From: Paraburkholderia fynbosensis
GTDB taxonomy: Bacteria > Pseudomonadota > Gammaproteobacteria > Burkholderiales > Burkholderiaceae
NCBI RefSeq assembly: GCF_902859935.1
Contig: NZ_CADIKI010000024.1
Span: forward strand, 62,001 to 126,000
Reading direction: 5' to 3'
DNA length: 64,000 nt
In this document: one piece after another, positions 41,645 through 50,569 of the stretch
How positions within the stretch are numbered: the first letter of the stretch is position 1
Layout of the letters: each line of letters opens with the position of its first letter
Position numbers and translations under genes: made by a program
The notes under the pieces: generated by a model
The model's database searches: none
Seen by the model: only the letters and a program-made list of their open reading frames with translations
What the model was told of the DNA's origin: nothing

Positions 41645-42269
41645 CAGTTGCTCGCTGCCCGCGCCCCCGGAAGCGGTGTGGGCTGCGCTGAACGACCCGG
41701 AGGTGCTGAAGGCGACGCTGCCGGGCTGCAAGGCGCTCGTGATGCGCGACGAGCGTCATTTCGAAGCGACGGTGCAAGTTCGTGTCGGCCCCGCTGCGGC
41801 GACGTTTCGCGGCGAAGTTGAACTCGCCGATCTCGAGCCACCGCGTGCATACACGATCATCGGCCAGGGCAATGCGGGTCCCGCGGGTTTCGCCAGGCTG
41901 ACCGCGCGGGTGAAACTCGAAGGCCTGGGCGACACGACACTGCTCAGCTACGAGGCCGACGTCGAGATTGGCGGCAAGCTCATGAGCGTGGGCTCCCGGC
42001 TGATCCAGTCGGCTGCGGCGAAGAACCTCGAGTCCTTCTTCGGCGCCTTCAGCGCGCATATCGAACATAGCGTTGCACCGGCGGTGGAGCAAGCGCCGGT
42101 GGCGGACGAAGTTGCTCCCGGCGCCGCGCCGGCCGCTGACCCGTCCACGCGCGAGCGGGCGCCCAGCCCCGTGCCGCCCATCGGGCTGGGCTGGGCACCA
42201 TGGTTGGTCGCTACGGCAGCCGGGTTCGCGGGTCTCTTGATTGGTTTTTTGGTCGGGCACTCGATCTAG
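41631..42269 (+). CDS. CoxG/SRPBCC-family protein with C-terminal membrane anchor
   Basis: A 212-residue protein. Residues 1-145 are the CoxG (SRPBCC) fold: APPEAVWAALNDPEVLKATL, PGCKALV and GGKLMSVGSRLIQSAAAKNL. A Pro/Ala-rich linker follows, then a single hydrophobic helix near the end (WLVATAAGFAGLLIGFLVG). CoxG proteins anchor CO-dehydrogenase-type enzymes to the membrane. The gene overlaps the dehydrogenase stop by 14 bases. Confidence 0.85.
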   Translation: MKFADSCSLPAPPEAVWAALNDPEVLKATLPGCKALVMRDERHFEATVQVRVGPAAATFRGEVELADLEPPRAYTIIGQGNAGPAGFARLTARVKLEGLGDTTLLSYEADVEIGGKLMSVGSRLIQSAAAKNLESFFGAFSAHIEHSVAPAVEQAPVADEVAPGAAPAADPSTRERAPSPVPPIGLGWAPWLVATAAGFAGLLIGFLVGHSI

Positions 42270-42367
42270 CTGGGGCCGGCAGTTTAAGTCTCATCGTGGA
42301 TTCAGTTCCGAGTTTCGCAGTCGTTGATCCGTTTGGTGGTCTCCCTTTGCTTTTGAAGAGGTTATTG

Positions 42368-43510
42368 ATGAATAGAAAAATAGCAGTCCTAATTGCATTG
42401 GCGGCCCTCTCGGATGCCGCCTTCGCACAAAGCAGTGTCACCCTGTATGGTGTCGCGGACGACAGCATCACGTATACCAGCAACCAGGCAGGGCACGCGG
42501 CTTACCAGACGTTCAGCGGGGGGCTCGGCGGCAGCAAGTTCGGCTTCCTCGGCAACGAAGATCTGGGCGGCGGGCTGAAGGCCGTGTTCCGTCTCGAGAG
42601 CGGGTTCGACATGAATAGTGGCAAGCTCGGGTACAACGGTCGCCTGTTCGGCCGTCAGTCGTACATGGGCCTGTCGAGCGACAACTCCGGTACGCTGACG
42701 CTCGGCCGCCAGTACGACTTCATGGTAACCAACCTGCAGGGACTCAGCTCCGCGCAACTGTTCGGCGGCTCCCTCACGTCGCACGCGGGCGATGTCGACG
42801 GGATCTGGGGCACGTATCCGGTCAGCAATGCGATCAAGTACGTGAGTCCGGTCTACCGCGGCCTGTCGGCCGGTGCGCTGTACAGCTTCGGCGGCGTGCC
42901 GGGCGCGGTGGGAACGTCGCAACAGTACGGTTTCGGCGCGAGCTATGCGAACGGGCCGCTGAAGGTTGCTGCTGCGTTTTTGCAGGTGAACAACCCGGCG
43001 GTCGCACGCTTCGACGGCGGGGCCGCGGCGACGCCCGGCGGTCCGTTCACGAACCCGGTCACGAACCCGATTTACAGCGGCTATGCGACCGCGCATTCGA
43101 TGCGTACGTTGGGCGCGGCGGCGAACTACACGCTCGGCGCCACGACCTTGGGCGCGACCTACACGAACACGGCGTTCAATGATGCGGTCGCAACCGCCAG
43201 CACCACGTTCAGTGGTTCAGCGACACTCGCATCGTACGAGGCGTTCGTTGCGCATTACTTCGCGCCGGCGGTCATGGCGGGCCTTACGTACGACTACACG
43301 TCGGCGCCGCACGCCCACTACAACCAGCTTGCGGCGGGTGCCCAGTATCAGTTCTCGAAGCGCACGTTCACGTATCTGGTGGTCGCGTGGCAACGCGCGA
43401 GTGGCGTCGATTCGACCGGCCATGCGGCAGTCGCGGATCTCACTTACCTGACGGCTTCGGCGACCGCGAACCAGGTCGCGGTGCGCATTGGCATCCGCCA
43501 CAGCTTTTGA
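42368..43510 (+). CDS. Gram-negative porin
   Basis: A 380-residue general porin of the Burkholderia OmpC-like group: signal peptide MNRKIAVLIALAALSDAAFA, then SSVTLYGVADDSITYTSNQ, SKFGFLGNEDLGGGLKAVFR, LFGRQSYMGLSSDNSGTLTL and the C-terminal Phe (IGIRHSF) needed for outer-membrane assembly. AGAGG lies about 8 bases before the ATG at 42368. It likely admits the cluster's substrate across the outer membrane. Confidence 0.92.
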   Translation: MNRKIAVLIALAALSDAAFAQSSVTLYGVADDSITYTSNQAGHAAYQTFSGGLGGSKFGFLGNEDLGGGLKAVFRLESGFDMNSGKLGYNGRLFGRQSYMGLSSDNSGTLTLGRQYDFMVTNLQGLSSAQLFGGSLTSHAGDVDGIWGTYPVSNAIKYVSPVYRGLSAGALYSFGGVPGAVGTSQQYGFGASYANGPLKVAAAFLQVNNPAVARFDGGAAATPGGPFTNPVTNPIYSGYATAHSMRTLGAAANYTLGATTLGATYTNTAFNDAVATASTTFSGSATLASYEAFVAHYFAPAVMAGLTYDYTSAPHAHYNQLAAGAQYQFSKRTFTYLVVAWQRASGVDSTGHAAVADLTYLTASATANQVAVRIGIRHSF

Positions 43511-43604
43511 GTGTGCTATAGCGGCGCCATCTGTGACGGCACGGGTTCCACTCCGGTTGGCGCCGGTTGCGGCCGCGCCGCCCACTTTCGTTCGAGGATA
43601 AATC

Positions 43605-43964
43605 ATGTTGGTCGAAATGCGTACCTACCAGATCACGGCGGGCAAGGTTGGCGAGTTCCTGGCGGTCTACGAGCGCGAAGGGCTCGGCATCATCACCCAG
43701 TATGCGCAGCTGCAGGGCTGCTGGACCAAGGAGTCGGGCACGCTGAACTCGGTCGTGTTCTGCTGGGCTTACGACGATTACGCGCACCGCGCCGCGCAGC
43801 GCGCGAGGTTGGCGGCGGATCCGCAGTGGCAGGCCTTCACGCCGCGTATCCTGCCTTTCCTGGTGCATCAGGAGTCGGTGTTTCTCGTGCCGACCTCGTT
43901 CTGCCCGGAGGCGTCAACGTGCGCGGGGTCAAAAATCGTTGACTTGCCAGCGAGGCAAAAATGA
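43605..43964 (+). CDS. NIPSNAP-family protein
   Basis: A 119-residue dimeric alpha/beta-barrel-type protein: MLVEMRTYQITAGKVGEFLA at the start and AYDDYAHRAAQRARLAADPQWQAF near the middle, both typical NIPSNAP blocks. Bacterial members accompany catabolic operons but have no established reaction. GAGGATAA precedes the ATG and the stop overlaps the M20 gene start by four bases. Confidence 0.85.
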   Translation: MLVEMRTYQITAGKVGEFLAVYEREGLGIITQYAQLQGCWTKESGTLNSVVFCWAYDDYAHRAAQRARLAADPQWQAFTPRILPFLVHQESVFLVPTSFCPEASTCAGSKIVDLPARQK

Positions 43965-45109
43965 TCGATGCCGAACTGATCGCCAGGATGATGTCGTGGC
44001 GCCGCCAACTGCACGAACACCCCGAGACCGCTTTCGAGGAAGTGTCGACCTCGGAACTCGTGGCGTCGGTACTGCTCGATCTGGGCTACCAGGTCCACCG
44101 GGGGCTTGGCAAGACCGGCGTGGTCGGCACGCTGCGACGCGGCAACGGGCCTGCGCTCGGCCTGCGCGCGGATATGGACGCGTTGCCGATGGGTGAGTTC
44201 AATCAGTTCGAGCACTGCTCGCGCAACCCGGGCAAGATGCACGCATGCGGGCACGACGGCCATACGGCGATGTTGCTCGGCGCGGCGGCGCTGCTCGCCC
44301 GCGACGACGGCTGGTGCGGCACCTTGAACCTGATTTTCCAGCCGGCCGAGGAAGTCGCCGGTGGCGGCCGCGCGATGATCGAGGACGGCCTGTTCGAGCG
44401 CTTCCCGTGCGACGCCGTGTTCGGCCTGCACAATTGGCCGGGGTTGCCGCTTGGTCAGTTCGCGATCAACGATGGCGCGATGATGGCATCGTTCGACACG
44501 TTCGAGATTCGCGTCGACGGCAAAGGCTCGCACGCGGCAATGCCGGAGGAAGGGATTGACACGCTGGTGTGTGCAAGCCACATCGTGGTCGCGTTGCAGA
44601 CGATCGTTAGCCGACGCTTATCGCCGAAGGAAGCGGCGGTCGTCAGCGTCACACAGATTCACGGCGGCGAGGCGTGGAACGTGCTGCCGGACCAGGCGGT
44701 GATACGCGGCACGGTGCGCTGTTTCTCGAATGAGATGCAGGCGCGCATCCGCGCGCTGCTCGGCGAGATCAGTACGACGACCGCCCGCGCGCACGGCGCG
44801 AAGGCGAGCTTCGAGTACTACGACGGCTATCCGGCGACGATCAACGCGGCACACACGACCGGCATCGCGCTCGCGGCAGCGCGCGCAACGGTGGGTGCCG
44901 ATGCGGTGACGCTAGGGTGCAAGCCGTCGATGGCGTCCGAGGACTTCGCGTTCATGGCACGCGTGAAGCCGGGCGCGTATATCTGGATGGGTGTCGACGG
45001 CGCAAAGCCGAGCGCGCCGCTGCATAACCCGCATTACGACTTTAACGACGAAGCTCTGGCGATTGGGGCCTGTTATTGGGTGAACGTGGTGAAGGGGTTT
45101 AAGGGCTGA
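43961..45109 (+). CDS. M20-family amidohydrolase (hippuricase-like)
   Basis: A 382-residue M20D metallo-amidohydrolase: RADMDALPM, MHACGHDGHTAMLLGAA (metal ligands), PAEEVAGGGRAMIEDG (catalytic Glu) and PSMASEDFAFM. Enzymes of this group cleave N-acyl or N-aroyl amino acids such as hippurate or N-acetyl derivatives in the cytosol. As the last gene of the cluster it probably performs an amide-bond cleavage step on the hydroxylated substrate or a conjugate. Confidence 0.9.
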   Translation: MIDAELIARMMSWRRQLHEHPETAFEEVSTSELVASVLLDLGYQVHRGLGKTGVVGTLRRGNGPALGLRADMDALPMGEFNQFEHCSRNPGKMHACGHDGHTAMLLGAAALLARDDGWCGTLNLIFQPAEEVAGGGRAMIEDGLFERFPCDAVFGLHNWPGLPLGQFAINDGAMMASFDTFEIRVDGKGSHAAMPEEGIDTLVCASHIVVALQTIVSRRLSPKEAAVVSVTQIHGGEAWNVLPDQAVIRGTVRCFSNEMQARIRALLGEISTTTARAHGAKASFEYYDGYPATINAAHTTGIALAAARATVGADAVTLGCKPSMASEDFAFMARVKPGAYIWMGVDGAKPSAPLHNPHYDFNDEALAIGACYWVNVVKGFKG

Positions 45110-45619
45110 TGTTCACCCACATCTTGCGTCTCGCGCTACGAGTCGGGCAGCCACCATGTCGCGATACCGCGACAGGAGCTACGGCCTCGGCGGCCTCGTC
45201 TCGGTCGTGTCACCCAAGTTCTTCCGCCGCGGTCCCGTTGACGTGTGACATGCGAGGGCCTTCGCAGCATTTGCAGCGCTCGAACCGTTTGAACTTCCAC
45301 AACAGCCGCCCCGTGGCACGTGCGCCGCGAGGTTGGCGCTGTTAAGGTCCACATCAGCTTTTCTGTATACGATTAGATAGGCCGTGCGCACTGTTTGCAA
45401 CGGAGTAAGCGTTAACACGTATTAAGGTTGCAGTCGACCTTCCGTTAATCGCGCAAAGCGCTAACGTTTGCGCGCAGTTGCGGACGGCTCGTAAGTCGGT
45501 CTTATGCGTCCTGTCATAGCGTCATTCCCGTAGCGCGCGGCGCGATAGCGAGGACGTGGCAGGAGGCTCACCGCGTCAGGTCACCACCAGCGTGATAGGC
45601 AAGATCAGGGGCACACGCC
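45110..45619. other. Intergenic region with a short hairpin
   Basis: About 510 bp without a gene. One imperfect hairpin, CGTTA-atc-GCGC-aaa-GCGC-TAACG, lies at 45443-45466 but lacks a T-run. Nothing else was recognised. Confidence 0.45.
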
Positions 45620-45847
45620 ATGCATAAGAAGTCGATGGACCACGGCCGGAGCGACATCGGGGAACTCGAAAGAGCGGTCAACACGCTTGTCCACCGCCCC
45701 GGACTGATCCGCCGCGAATACTGGAGATCGGAAGTCGAGCGTCCGCTGGGACGTACCGACATAACAGCTCGGGACCGGCAGCGACTGCTCGCGTTGCATG
45801 ACCTGCTTGGGCATGTCATGGAGGAAGGCTGTGCTCATCCCAATTGA
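45620..45847 (+). CDS. Small hypothetical protein
   Basis: A 75-residue, highly charged, probably helical protein (MHKKSMDHGRSDIGELERAV...RDRQRLLALHDLLGHVMEEG). The ribosome site is moderate (GGGG about 9 bases upstream). Its end overlaps the start of the next small frame, as in a translationally coupled pair. No family recognised. Confidence 0.5.
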   Translation: MHKKSMDHGRSDIGELERAVNTLVHRPGLIRREYWRSEVERPLGRTDITARDRQRLLALHDLLGHVMEEGCAHPN

Positions 45848-46037
45848 ACCGCCTGCCTCGGGTTTGAAGACTGATGCGAGCGCCGATCGCGATGACGCGT
45901 ACGCAGCAGAGGCCGAGCGTAACCCAAAGACGAAGATCCGCACCCGGACGACAGATGTCCTGTCTGCCTTCCCTTCCGCCCCCTGTGCCCTAGCCGCTTC
46001 ATCCAATGCGGGCACCGCGGCCCTTGTGGCTTGCTGA
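45831..46037 (+). CDS. Small hypothetical protein
   Basis: A 68-residue product from a GTG at 45831, which has a strong GGAGGAAGG just upstream. The sequence is Ala/Thr/Arg-rich (ERNPKTKIRTRTTDVLSAF) with no clear fold. It overlaps the preceding small gene by 17 bases in another frame. The ribosome site is the main support. Confidence 0.4.
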   Translation: MLIPIEPPASGLKTDASADRDDAYAAEAERNPKTKIRTRTTDVLSAFPSAPCALAASSNAGTAALVAC

Positions 46038-46058
46038 GAGGCTGATGGAGGCCCGGGA

Positions 46059-46448
46059 ATGAAACGCGCGCAGCCGGACAGGGATGACGCCCGCGTCGCA
46101 ATGCAGCCCGAACACGCGCGGCTGCTGGCGGACCTCTACATTCTCTCAAGTGCCGCTGCGCAGCTCGGCGGTTATGGGCTAGAAGTGCCCAACTCGCAAT
46201 GGCGGGCGCTGGTTCAGCAAACGCAGGCAGCAAGGACCGCCGTTGGTACAAATGAAGGCACAGGAGCCAATGACGGCCGCGCCGCACTCGGCCAGTTGAT
46301 CACAATGTGTGAGGAGATCATCAAACTCTACACGACTGGGGAGCGGTGCGCGCCAGCCATCTGGCGGGAAGTGGAGCGGCTGGGGCGCGATGCGTACGCG
46401 TACGTCTCTGCAGGCGTTACGTGTCGAAGGGAACCACTGAGTGACTGA
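46059..46448 (+). CDS. Hypothetical protein upstream of fliG
   Basis: A 129-residue soluble protein (MKRAQPDRDDARVAMQPEHA...). It has a helical middle (LLADLYILSSAAAQLGGYGL, LGQLITMCEEIIKLYTTGER) and an Ala/Thr/Gly linker. GGAGG lies about 10 bases before the ATG. Positioned 114 bp before the orphan fliG on the same strand. Family unknown. Confidence 0.55.
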   Translation: MKRAQPDRDDARVAMQPEHARLLADLYILSSAAAQLGGYGLEVPNSQWRALVQQTQAARTAVGTNEGTGANDGRAALGQLITMCEEIIKLYTTGERCAPAIWREVERLGRDAYAYVSAGVTCRREPLSD

Positions 46449-46562
46449 TACATGCAGTTCTGGTACTCAGCTCGTCTTTGCAGACGATCGATTTGGTATC
46501 GGCGTGACCTGGCTGCTTGCCCGGAGTTTCGTCTTGCGGTATCGGCGGACGGGGTACGCTCG

Positions 46563-47558
46563 ATGAGCGGGAACGGCGTCGTCAAGGCTGCGATGCTGCT
46601 GATGGCGCTCGATCCGGACGAGGCAGCCGAGGCCTTCCGCCATTTCGACCCGCGTGAGGTACAGAAGATCAGCACGGCGATGGCAGCGCTGAAGAACGTC
46701 GCCCATAGTGACGGCGATTATGCGATCTGCGACTTCATCGCACAGGCGCGAACTCACACCACGCTCTCGCTGGACGCGGACCAGTACATCCCTTCGGTGC
46801 TCAACCGCTCACGGGGGGAAGACAGGGCCGGTGCGGTTCTCGACCGCATTTTAGTGGGCGGCGATATTAGCGGTATTGAAGGGCTGAAGTGGATGGACCC
46901 GCCCGCCGTCGCGGAACTGATCAGGAACGAGCACCCGCAGAGTATTGCGACGGTGCTCGTGCATTTCGAACCTCAGCGTGCATCCGAGGTTCTGGCATGT
47001 TTGACAGAGCGGACCCGCAACGATGCGCTTTTACGTATTGCCACGCTCGACGGCATCCATCCTGCCGCATTACGGGAACTCGACGATTCGCTGAACGAAC
47101 TCCTTGCGGGCGGCGTCGCCGCCCAACGTCGCCGGATGGGTGGGCCTCGGGTCGCTGCCGAAATCATCAATGATCTGTCGAGCCAGCAGGAAGCCCCGGT
47201 GATTGAAAGCGTCCGCGATTACGAGGACCAGCTGGCGCAACAGATCGTCGATGAGATGTTCAACTTCGAAAAGCTGCTCACGCTGGATGACAGCTCAGTC
47301 CGGCGGCTGCTGAGCGACATAGACCTGCAGGCGCTCATCGTCGCACTGAAGGTTGGCCCGCAGGAGCTGGTTGAGAAATTCATGCTGAACATGTCACAAC
47401 GCGCGGCAGCCCTGTTTGCCGAAGACCTGGAAACGCGCGGACAGGTGCGCCTCTCCGAGGTCGAAATGCAACAGCGCGCAATCATGCAGGTGGTGCGACG
47501 GCTGGCGGAATCCGGCGAGATAGCGCTGCGCGACAAGCCGGGTGACGCATATGCCTGA
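46563..47558 (+). CDS. fliG: Flagellar motor switch protein FliG (orphan copy)
   Basis: A 331-residue protein, the normal FliG length. Domains: N-terminal (1-105, KAAMLLMALDPDEAAEAFRH), middle domain with the EHPQ motif (LIRNEHPQSIATVLVHF, about 121-137) and C-terminal torque domain (RDYEDQLAQQIVDEMFNFEK, LDDSSVRRLLSDIDLQALIV). FliG forms the C-ring with FliM and FliN and generates torque. No other flagellar gene is in the window, so this is a stand-alone copy, probably a second one. The ATG at 46563 gives the family start; it overlaps the EAL gene by 17 bases. Confidence 0.9.
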   Translation: MSGNGVVKAAMLLMALDPDEAAEAFRHFDPREVQKISTAMAALKNVAHSDGDYAICDFIAQARTHTTLSLDADQYIPSVLNRSRGEDRAGAVLDRILVGGDISGIEGLKWMDPPAVAELIRNEHPQSIATVLVHFEPQRASEVLACLTERTRNDALLRIATLDGIHPAALRELDDSLNELLAGGVAAQRRRMGGPRVAAEIINDLSSQQEAPVIESVRDYEDQLAQQIVDEMFNFEKLLTLDDSSVRRLLSDIDLQALIVALKVGPQELVEKFMLNMSQRAAALFAEDLETRGQVRLSEVEMQQRAIMQVVRRLAESGEIALRDKPGDAYA

Positions 47559-49101
47559 CCGGCTCGGTCGAACGTCAGCGCGCCTGCCGCTGTTCCTGTG
47601 CATCGTCTGCGGCGCGGCGGTCATGCTCGTTGCGATCCTGTTCAGCGAACATCAGGCGGAGATCGCGGTAGCCGACCATGAGCAACTGATCGGTGACGAT
47701 CTGGTTGAATCGGTTGACCGGCTTCTGGACGACGTCAGTTCGCGACGCCGGAACGACCTTGCGGCGCTCGCTGGCAGACCGTGCAACCAGGTCGAGGCGT
47801 CGCTGGCCGAGCTGGAGACCTATCTGCGGTATGTTCGCGCCGTCGCACTGGTGTCCGGCGACCGTCTCTACTGCTCTTCCGCGCTCGGACCCATCGATCT
47901 TCCCCTGTCAAAATATCCGCTCGCGGCGGGCCGTAGCGACAGCATCGGTCTTCTCGCCCAGACCCGGTACCAGCCAGGGGTGCCGGTGCTCGTCATATTC
48001 AACCGGACCGCCCCCCACACGGGCGTGTTGTCGATCGTTGAAGGAGATTACCTCACGGATGCGCTCGCGCACGGCGTCCGGTACGGCGCGCAGACTGCGT
48101 CCATGTCGGTCAGGGATACGGGGCGAATTGATGCCCATGGGGCCTTCGTGCCATCGTCCGGACCCAAGGCCATTTATGCGACCCGCGTCGAGTCGCATAA
48201 ATGGCCGTTTGCCATCCTGGTGTCGTCCTCCGGGGGTTTCATTTCAGGCATGTACTGGAAGTACAGAATCGCGGGCCTGGCGGCCGGACTGTTGCTTGAC
48301 TGCCTGATCGCAGCGGCCTACCTGCTCACGTTTGCACCGCGGCGACTGTTGCTCAACGCAGTGCGTCAGGCACTTGGTCGCAACGAGTTCCATGTCGTCT
48401 ACCAGCCGATTATCGACACTGCCAACCGCGAACTGGTTGGCGTCGAGGCGTTGCTCAGGTGGCAACACCCGAAATGGGGCGCAATAAGTCCGGCCTCATT
48501 CATGGAGGAAGTGGAATCCAGCGAAATGCTGGGGCCGGTGACGCAGTTCGTGATGAGGACGGCAGTTGCCGAGATGAGCCAGCGACGGCCAGCAGTCCCG
48601 CTACGAATTGCGGTCAATGTCGCGCCGGGCGACCTGGAACGTAGAGGCTTCGTCGCACAGGTCGAAGATTTGATCGCCGGGCTGCCAGCGGGCGTCAGTC
48701 TCGTTCTCGAGCTGACCGAACGGTTTCTGCTTGCGGGAAGCACGCGCACGGCAGCGATCTTTAACGCACTGAAGGCCAGAGGGGTCAGCTTTGCGATCGA
48801 CGATTTTGGCACCCAGCACAGCAACCTGGATTTGCTCGGTCGCTTCGATTTCGATTATGTGAAGATCGACCGGCAGTTCGTAAACCAGGTCGACACCGGC
48901 GGCGCCGATCTCATTGCTGCCATGGTTTCTGTTGCGAAGCACTACGGGTTACAGGTCATCGCGGAGGGCGTCGAGACGGAATCCCAGCACGCCGCGCTGC
49001 TCGCAGCGGGAGTGCCATTCGCACAAGGGTATCTTTATCAGAGGCCGGTGAGAGCGGAGCAGCTCGTGCAGCGGCGGCATGAAAAAGCGATTACCTCCTG
49101 A
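47542..49101 (+). CDS. CSS-motif/EAL cyclic-di-GMP phosphodiesterase
   Basis: A 519-residue membrane enzyme: one transmembrane helix (about 16-36), a periplasmic CSS domain (GRPCNQ near 77 and RLYCSS near 110, whose disulfide controls activity), a second helix (about 238-262), and a cytosolic EAL domain (about 270-510). The EAL residues are in place: VEALLRWQ, IAVNVAPGDL, LELTER, AIDDFGTQHSNLDLL, VKIDRQFV, EGVETESQ and QGYLYQRPV. It should hydrolyse cyclic-di-GMP, raising motility. Overlap with fliG suggests joint expression, linking the motor and the messenger. Confidence 0.92.
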   Translation: MTHMPDRLGRTSARLPLFLCIVCGAAVMLVAILFSEHQAEIAVADHEQLIGDDLVESVDRLLDDVSSRRRNDLAALAGRPCNQVEASLAELETYLRYVRAVALVSGDRLYCSSALGPIDLPLSKYPLAAGRSDSIGLLAQTRYQPGVPVLVIFNRTAPHTGVLSIVEGDYLTDALAHGVRYGAQTASMSVRDTGRIDAHGAFVPSSGPKAIYATRVESHKWPFAILVSSSGGFISGMYWKYRIAGLAAGLLLDCLIAAAYLLTFAPRRLLLNAVRQALGRNEFHVVYQPIIDTANRELVGVEALLRWQHPKWGAISPASFMEEVESSEMLGPVTQFVMRTAVAEMSQRRPAVPLRIAVNVAPGDLERRGFVAQVEDLIAGLPAGVSLVLELTERFLLAGSTRTAAIFNALKARGVSFAIDDFGTQHSNLDLLGRFDFDYVKIDRQFVNQVDTGGADLIAAMVSVAKHYGLQVIAEGVETESQHAALLAAGVPFAQGYLYQRPVRAEQLVQRRHEKAITS

Positions 49102-49249
49102 ACCGCGCTCGTGGCGTAGACCGTTTGAGACCAGGAGTGCCAATCAATGTGAGCGAACAGAGGTTGGCTTCACAACGTATGGGCGACCCGGATGGCCGTG
49201 AAGGAAGACGGCGACGGTCCGTTCCGATTCAGACCATCGTGCCGTGGGA

Positions 49250-49940
49250 CTTTCACGGCCAGCGTGCGCGAAGTGGAGCAGCTCGGTACCTTGTCATTGA
49301 CTGCCTTTCCTCGGCTGCGAAGCGCTTCTCGTATTTGTGTTTCGCCTTGGTGAAGAACGAGCCGATCAGGCGATCGCGTGGATTCGGGATTTCATCGGTC
49401 GGCGTCGCGGCCGTGTCGCGCAGGATCGCGACCAGCGTGGCGTGACGCCGGTCGGTTTCACATTCCTCGATCTGATAGACGGCGGTCTGTCCGCCTTCGC
49501 CCGCCAGACGGAGCAACCGGTTTTGTCTGGCGGCAGGCGGAGTGCGCGGATCGCCTGCAGTCGCTCGACATGGGCCAGCACGGTCTTTGCGCTGGGTTCA
49601 CCCGGTGATTGTCGCAGCCAGGCCAGCTTGCTAACGGACTACTCGGCAGCAACGACAAAATCTGATCGAGTGAGCGGTCAGCAGCCGCAACACTTCGCGC
49701 TGCGCGCGGGTGACCACGGCGGCGCACAGTTTTTAGAGCGCAATTACCGGCGGCAACAGCGATTCGATCAGCACGCGATAGTGCTGTCGGCCGAATTGCG
49801 CCATGCGCAGCCTGGCCAGCAGTTCCTGCAGATGTTCGCGGCGCGTCTCGGCACGCGTCGCGTACACGTCCCACACCGCGGGTGTAACGCCCAGTTGTGC
49901 TGCGACGATACCGACTGCAGGACAAGTCTCATGGACGGCC
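49250..49940 (-). pseudogene. Tn3-family transposase N-terminal region, decayed
   Basis: Several minus-strand frames together rebuild the DUF4158 N-terminal part of TnpA: AVGIVAAQLGVTPAVWDVYA and RAETRREHLQELLARLRMAQ (about 49740-49930), SLDQILSLLPSSPLASW (about 49640-49690), VLAHVERLQAIRALRLPP (about 49525-49580) and LAGEGGQTAVYQIEECETDR plus RHATLVAILRDTAATPTDEI (about 49330-49515). Several frameshifts break it, and the catalytic half is absent. Confidence 0.7.
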
Positions 49941-49944
49941 GCCG

Positions 49945-50092
49945 ACCGTGATGTCACGCGCGCCTTAGATGCTGGCCCTGTTTGCGAGGGACTCAGCAAA
50001 CGGGAAATCGCCAGGCGGCTCAACGTCAGTCGAACTCCGGTGCGGCGGTTCGTCGGTCCCGCCGGCGAGGACCCTGAGTCGAGCCTCGACCT
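49945..50092 (+). pseudogene. Transposase HTH fragment (ISL3-like)
   Basis: The plus strand reads DVTRALDAGPVCEGLSKREI and ARRLNVSRTPVRRFVGPAGE, a helix-turn-helix of the kind found inside ISL3-type transposases (GxSxxEIARxLxxxRxTVRR). No start or catalytic part is present. Assignment rests on one motif. Confidence 0.4.
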
Positions 50093-50142
50093 ATCATCGG
50101 AAACCATAAATGCCGGCTGCGGTTGCTCCCAGGTGAAATAAC

Positions 50143-50560
50143 ATGAACGCACACCAGACCGAACGCTTGCGCGAACTGTCCACCTATCTGGAACAGACAC
50201 AGGAAGGTGTGACGCAGCGATGGCTGGCTGCGGTTCGTGCCGACCCCGTGATCAGGCAGGCGGGCAGCCTGACTTCTGAGCAACTTGTCGATCATGTGCC
50301 CCGGATCTACAGCGAGGTCTGCCGCGAACTGAAATCTGCAAGAGGCAGAACCGGCGCAGGCGATATCGAGCGCGACGCGCGTCGGCACGGACACTACCGG
50401 TGGACACGGGGGTACCGGCTCGACGAACTGGTTCGGGAACTGGACCTGCTTCGAAAGTGCATCCGGGAAGCCACCACGGAGCGTGTCGACGACCCCGATC
50501 CCGCCACCGCAATTTTCCACGAAAGCAATTGCAGCCCGCAGTTTGGAACGCCCGACGCAG
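50143..50560 (+). pseudogene. RsbRD N-terminal-type regulator or kinase, truncated
   Basis: From the ATG at 50143, the first 130 residues (MNAHQTERLRELSTYLEQTQ, DHVPRIYSEVCRELKS, RRHGHYRWTRGYRLDELVRE, LDLLRKCIREAT) fit the RsbRD N-terminal domain found ahead of sensor histidine kinases in Burkholderia. After about 50545 the frame runs antisense into an IS110 remnant and ends at 50784 without a kinase or STAS domain. Probably cut by the insertion. Confidence 0.65.
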
Positions 50561-50569
50561 CCGCCGGTG

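Noticed and set aside
45443..45466. Terminator for the M20 gene
   Set aside because: The hairpin is 330 bp downstream, has an internal bulge and no T-run.
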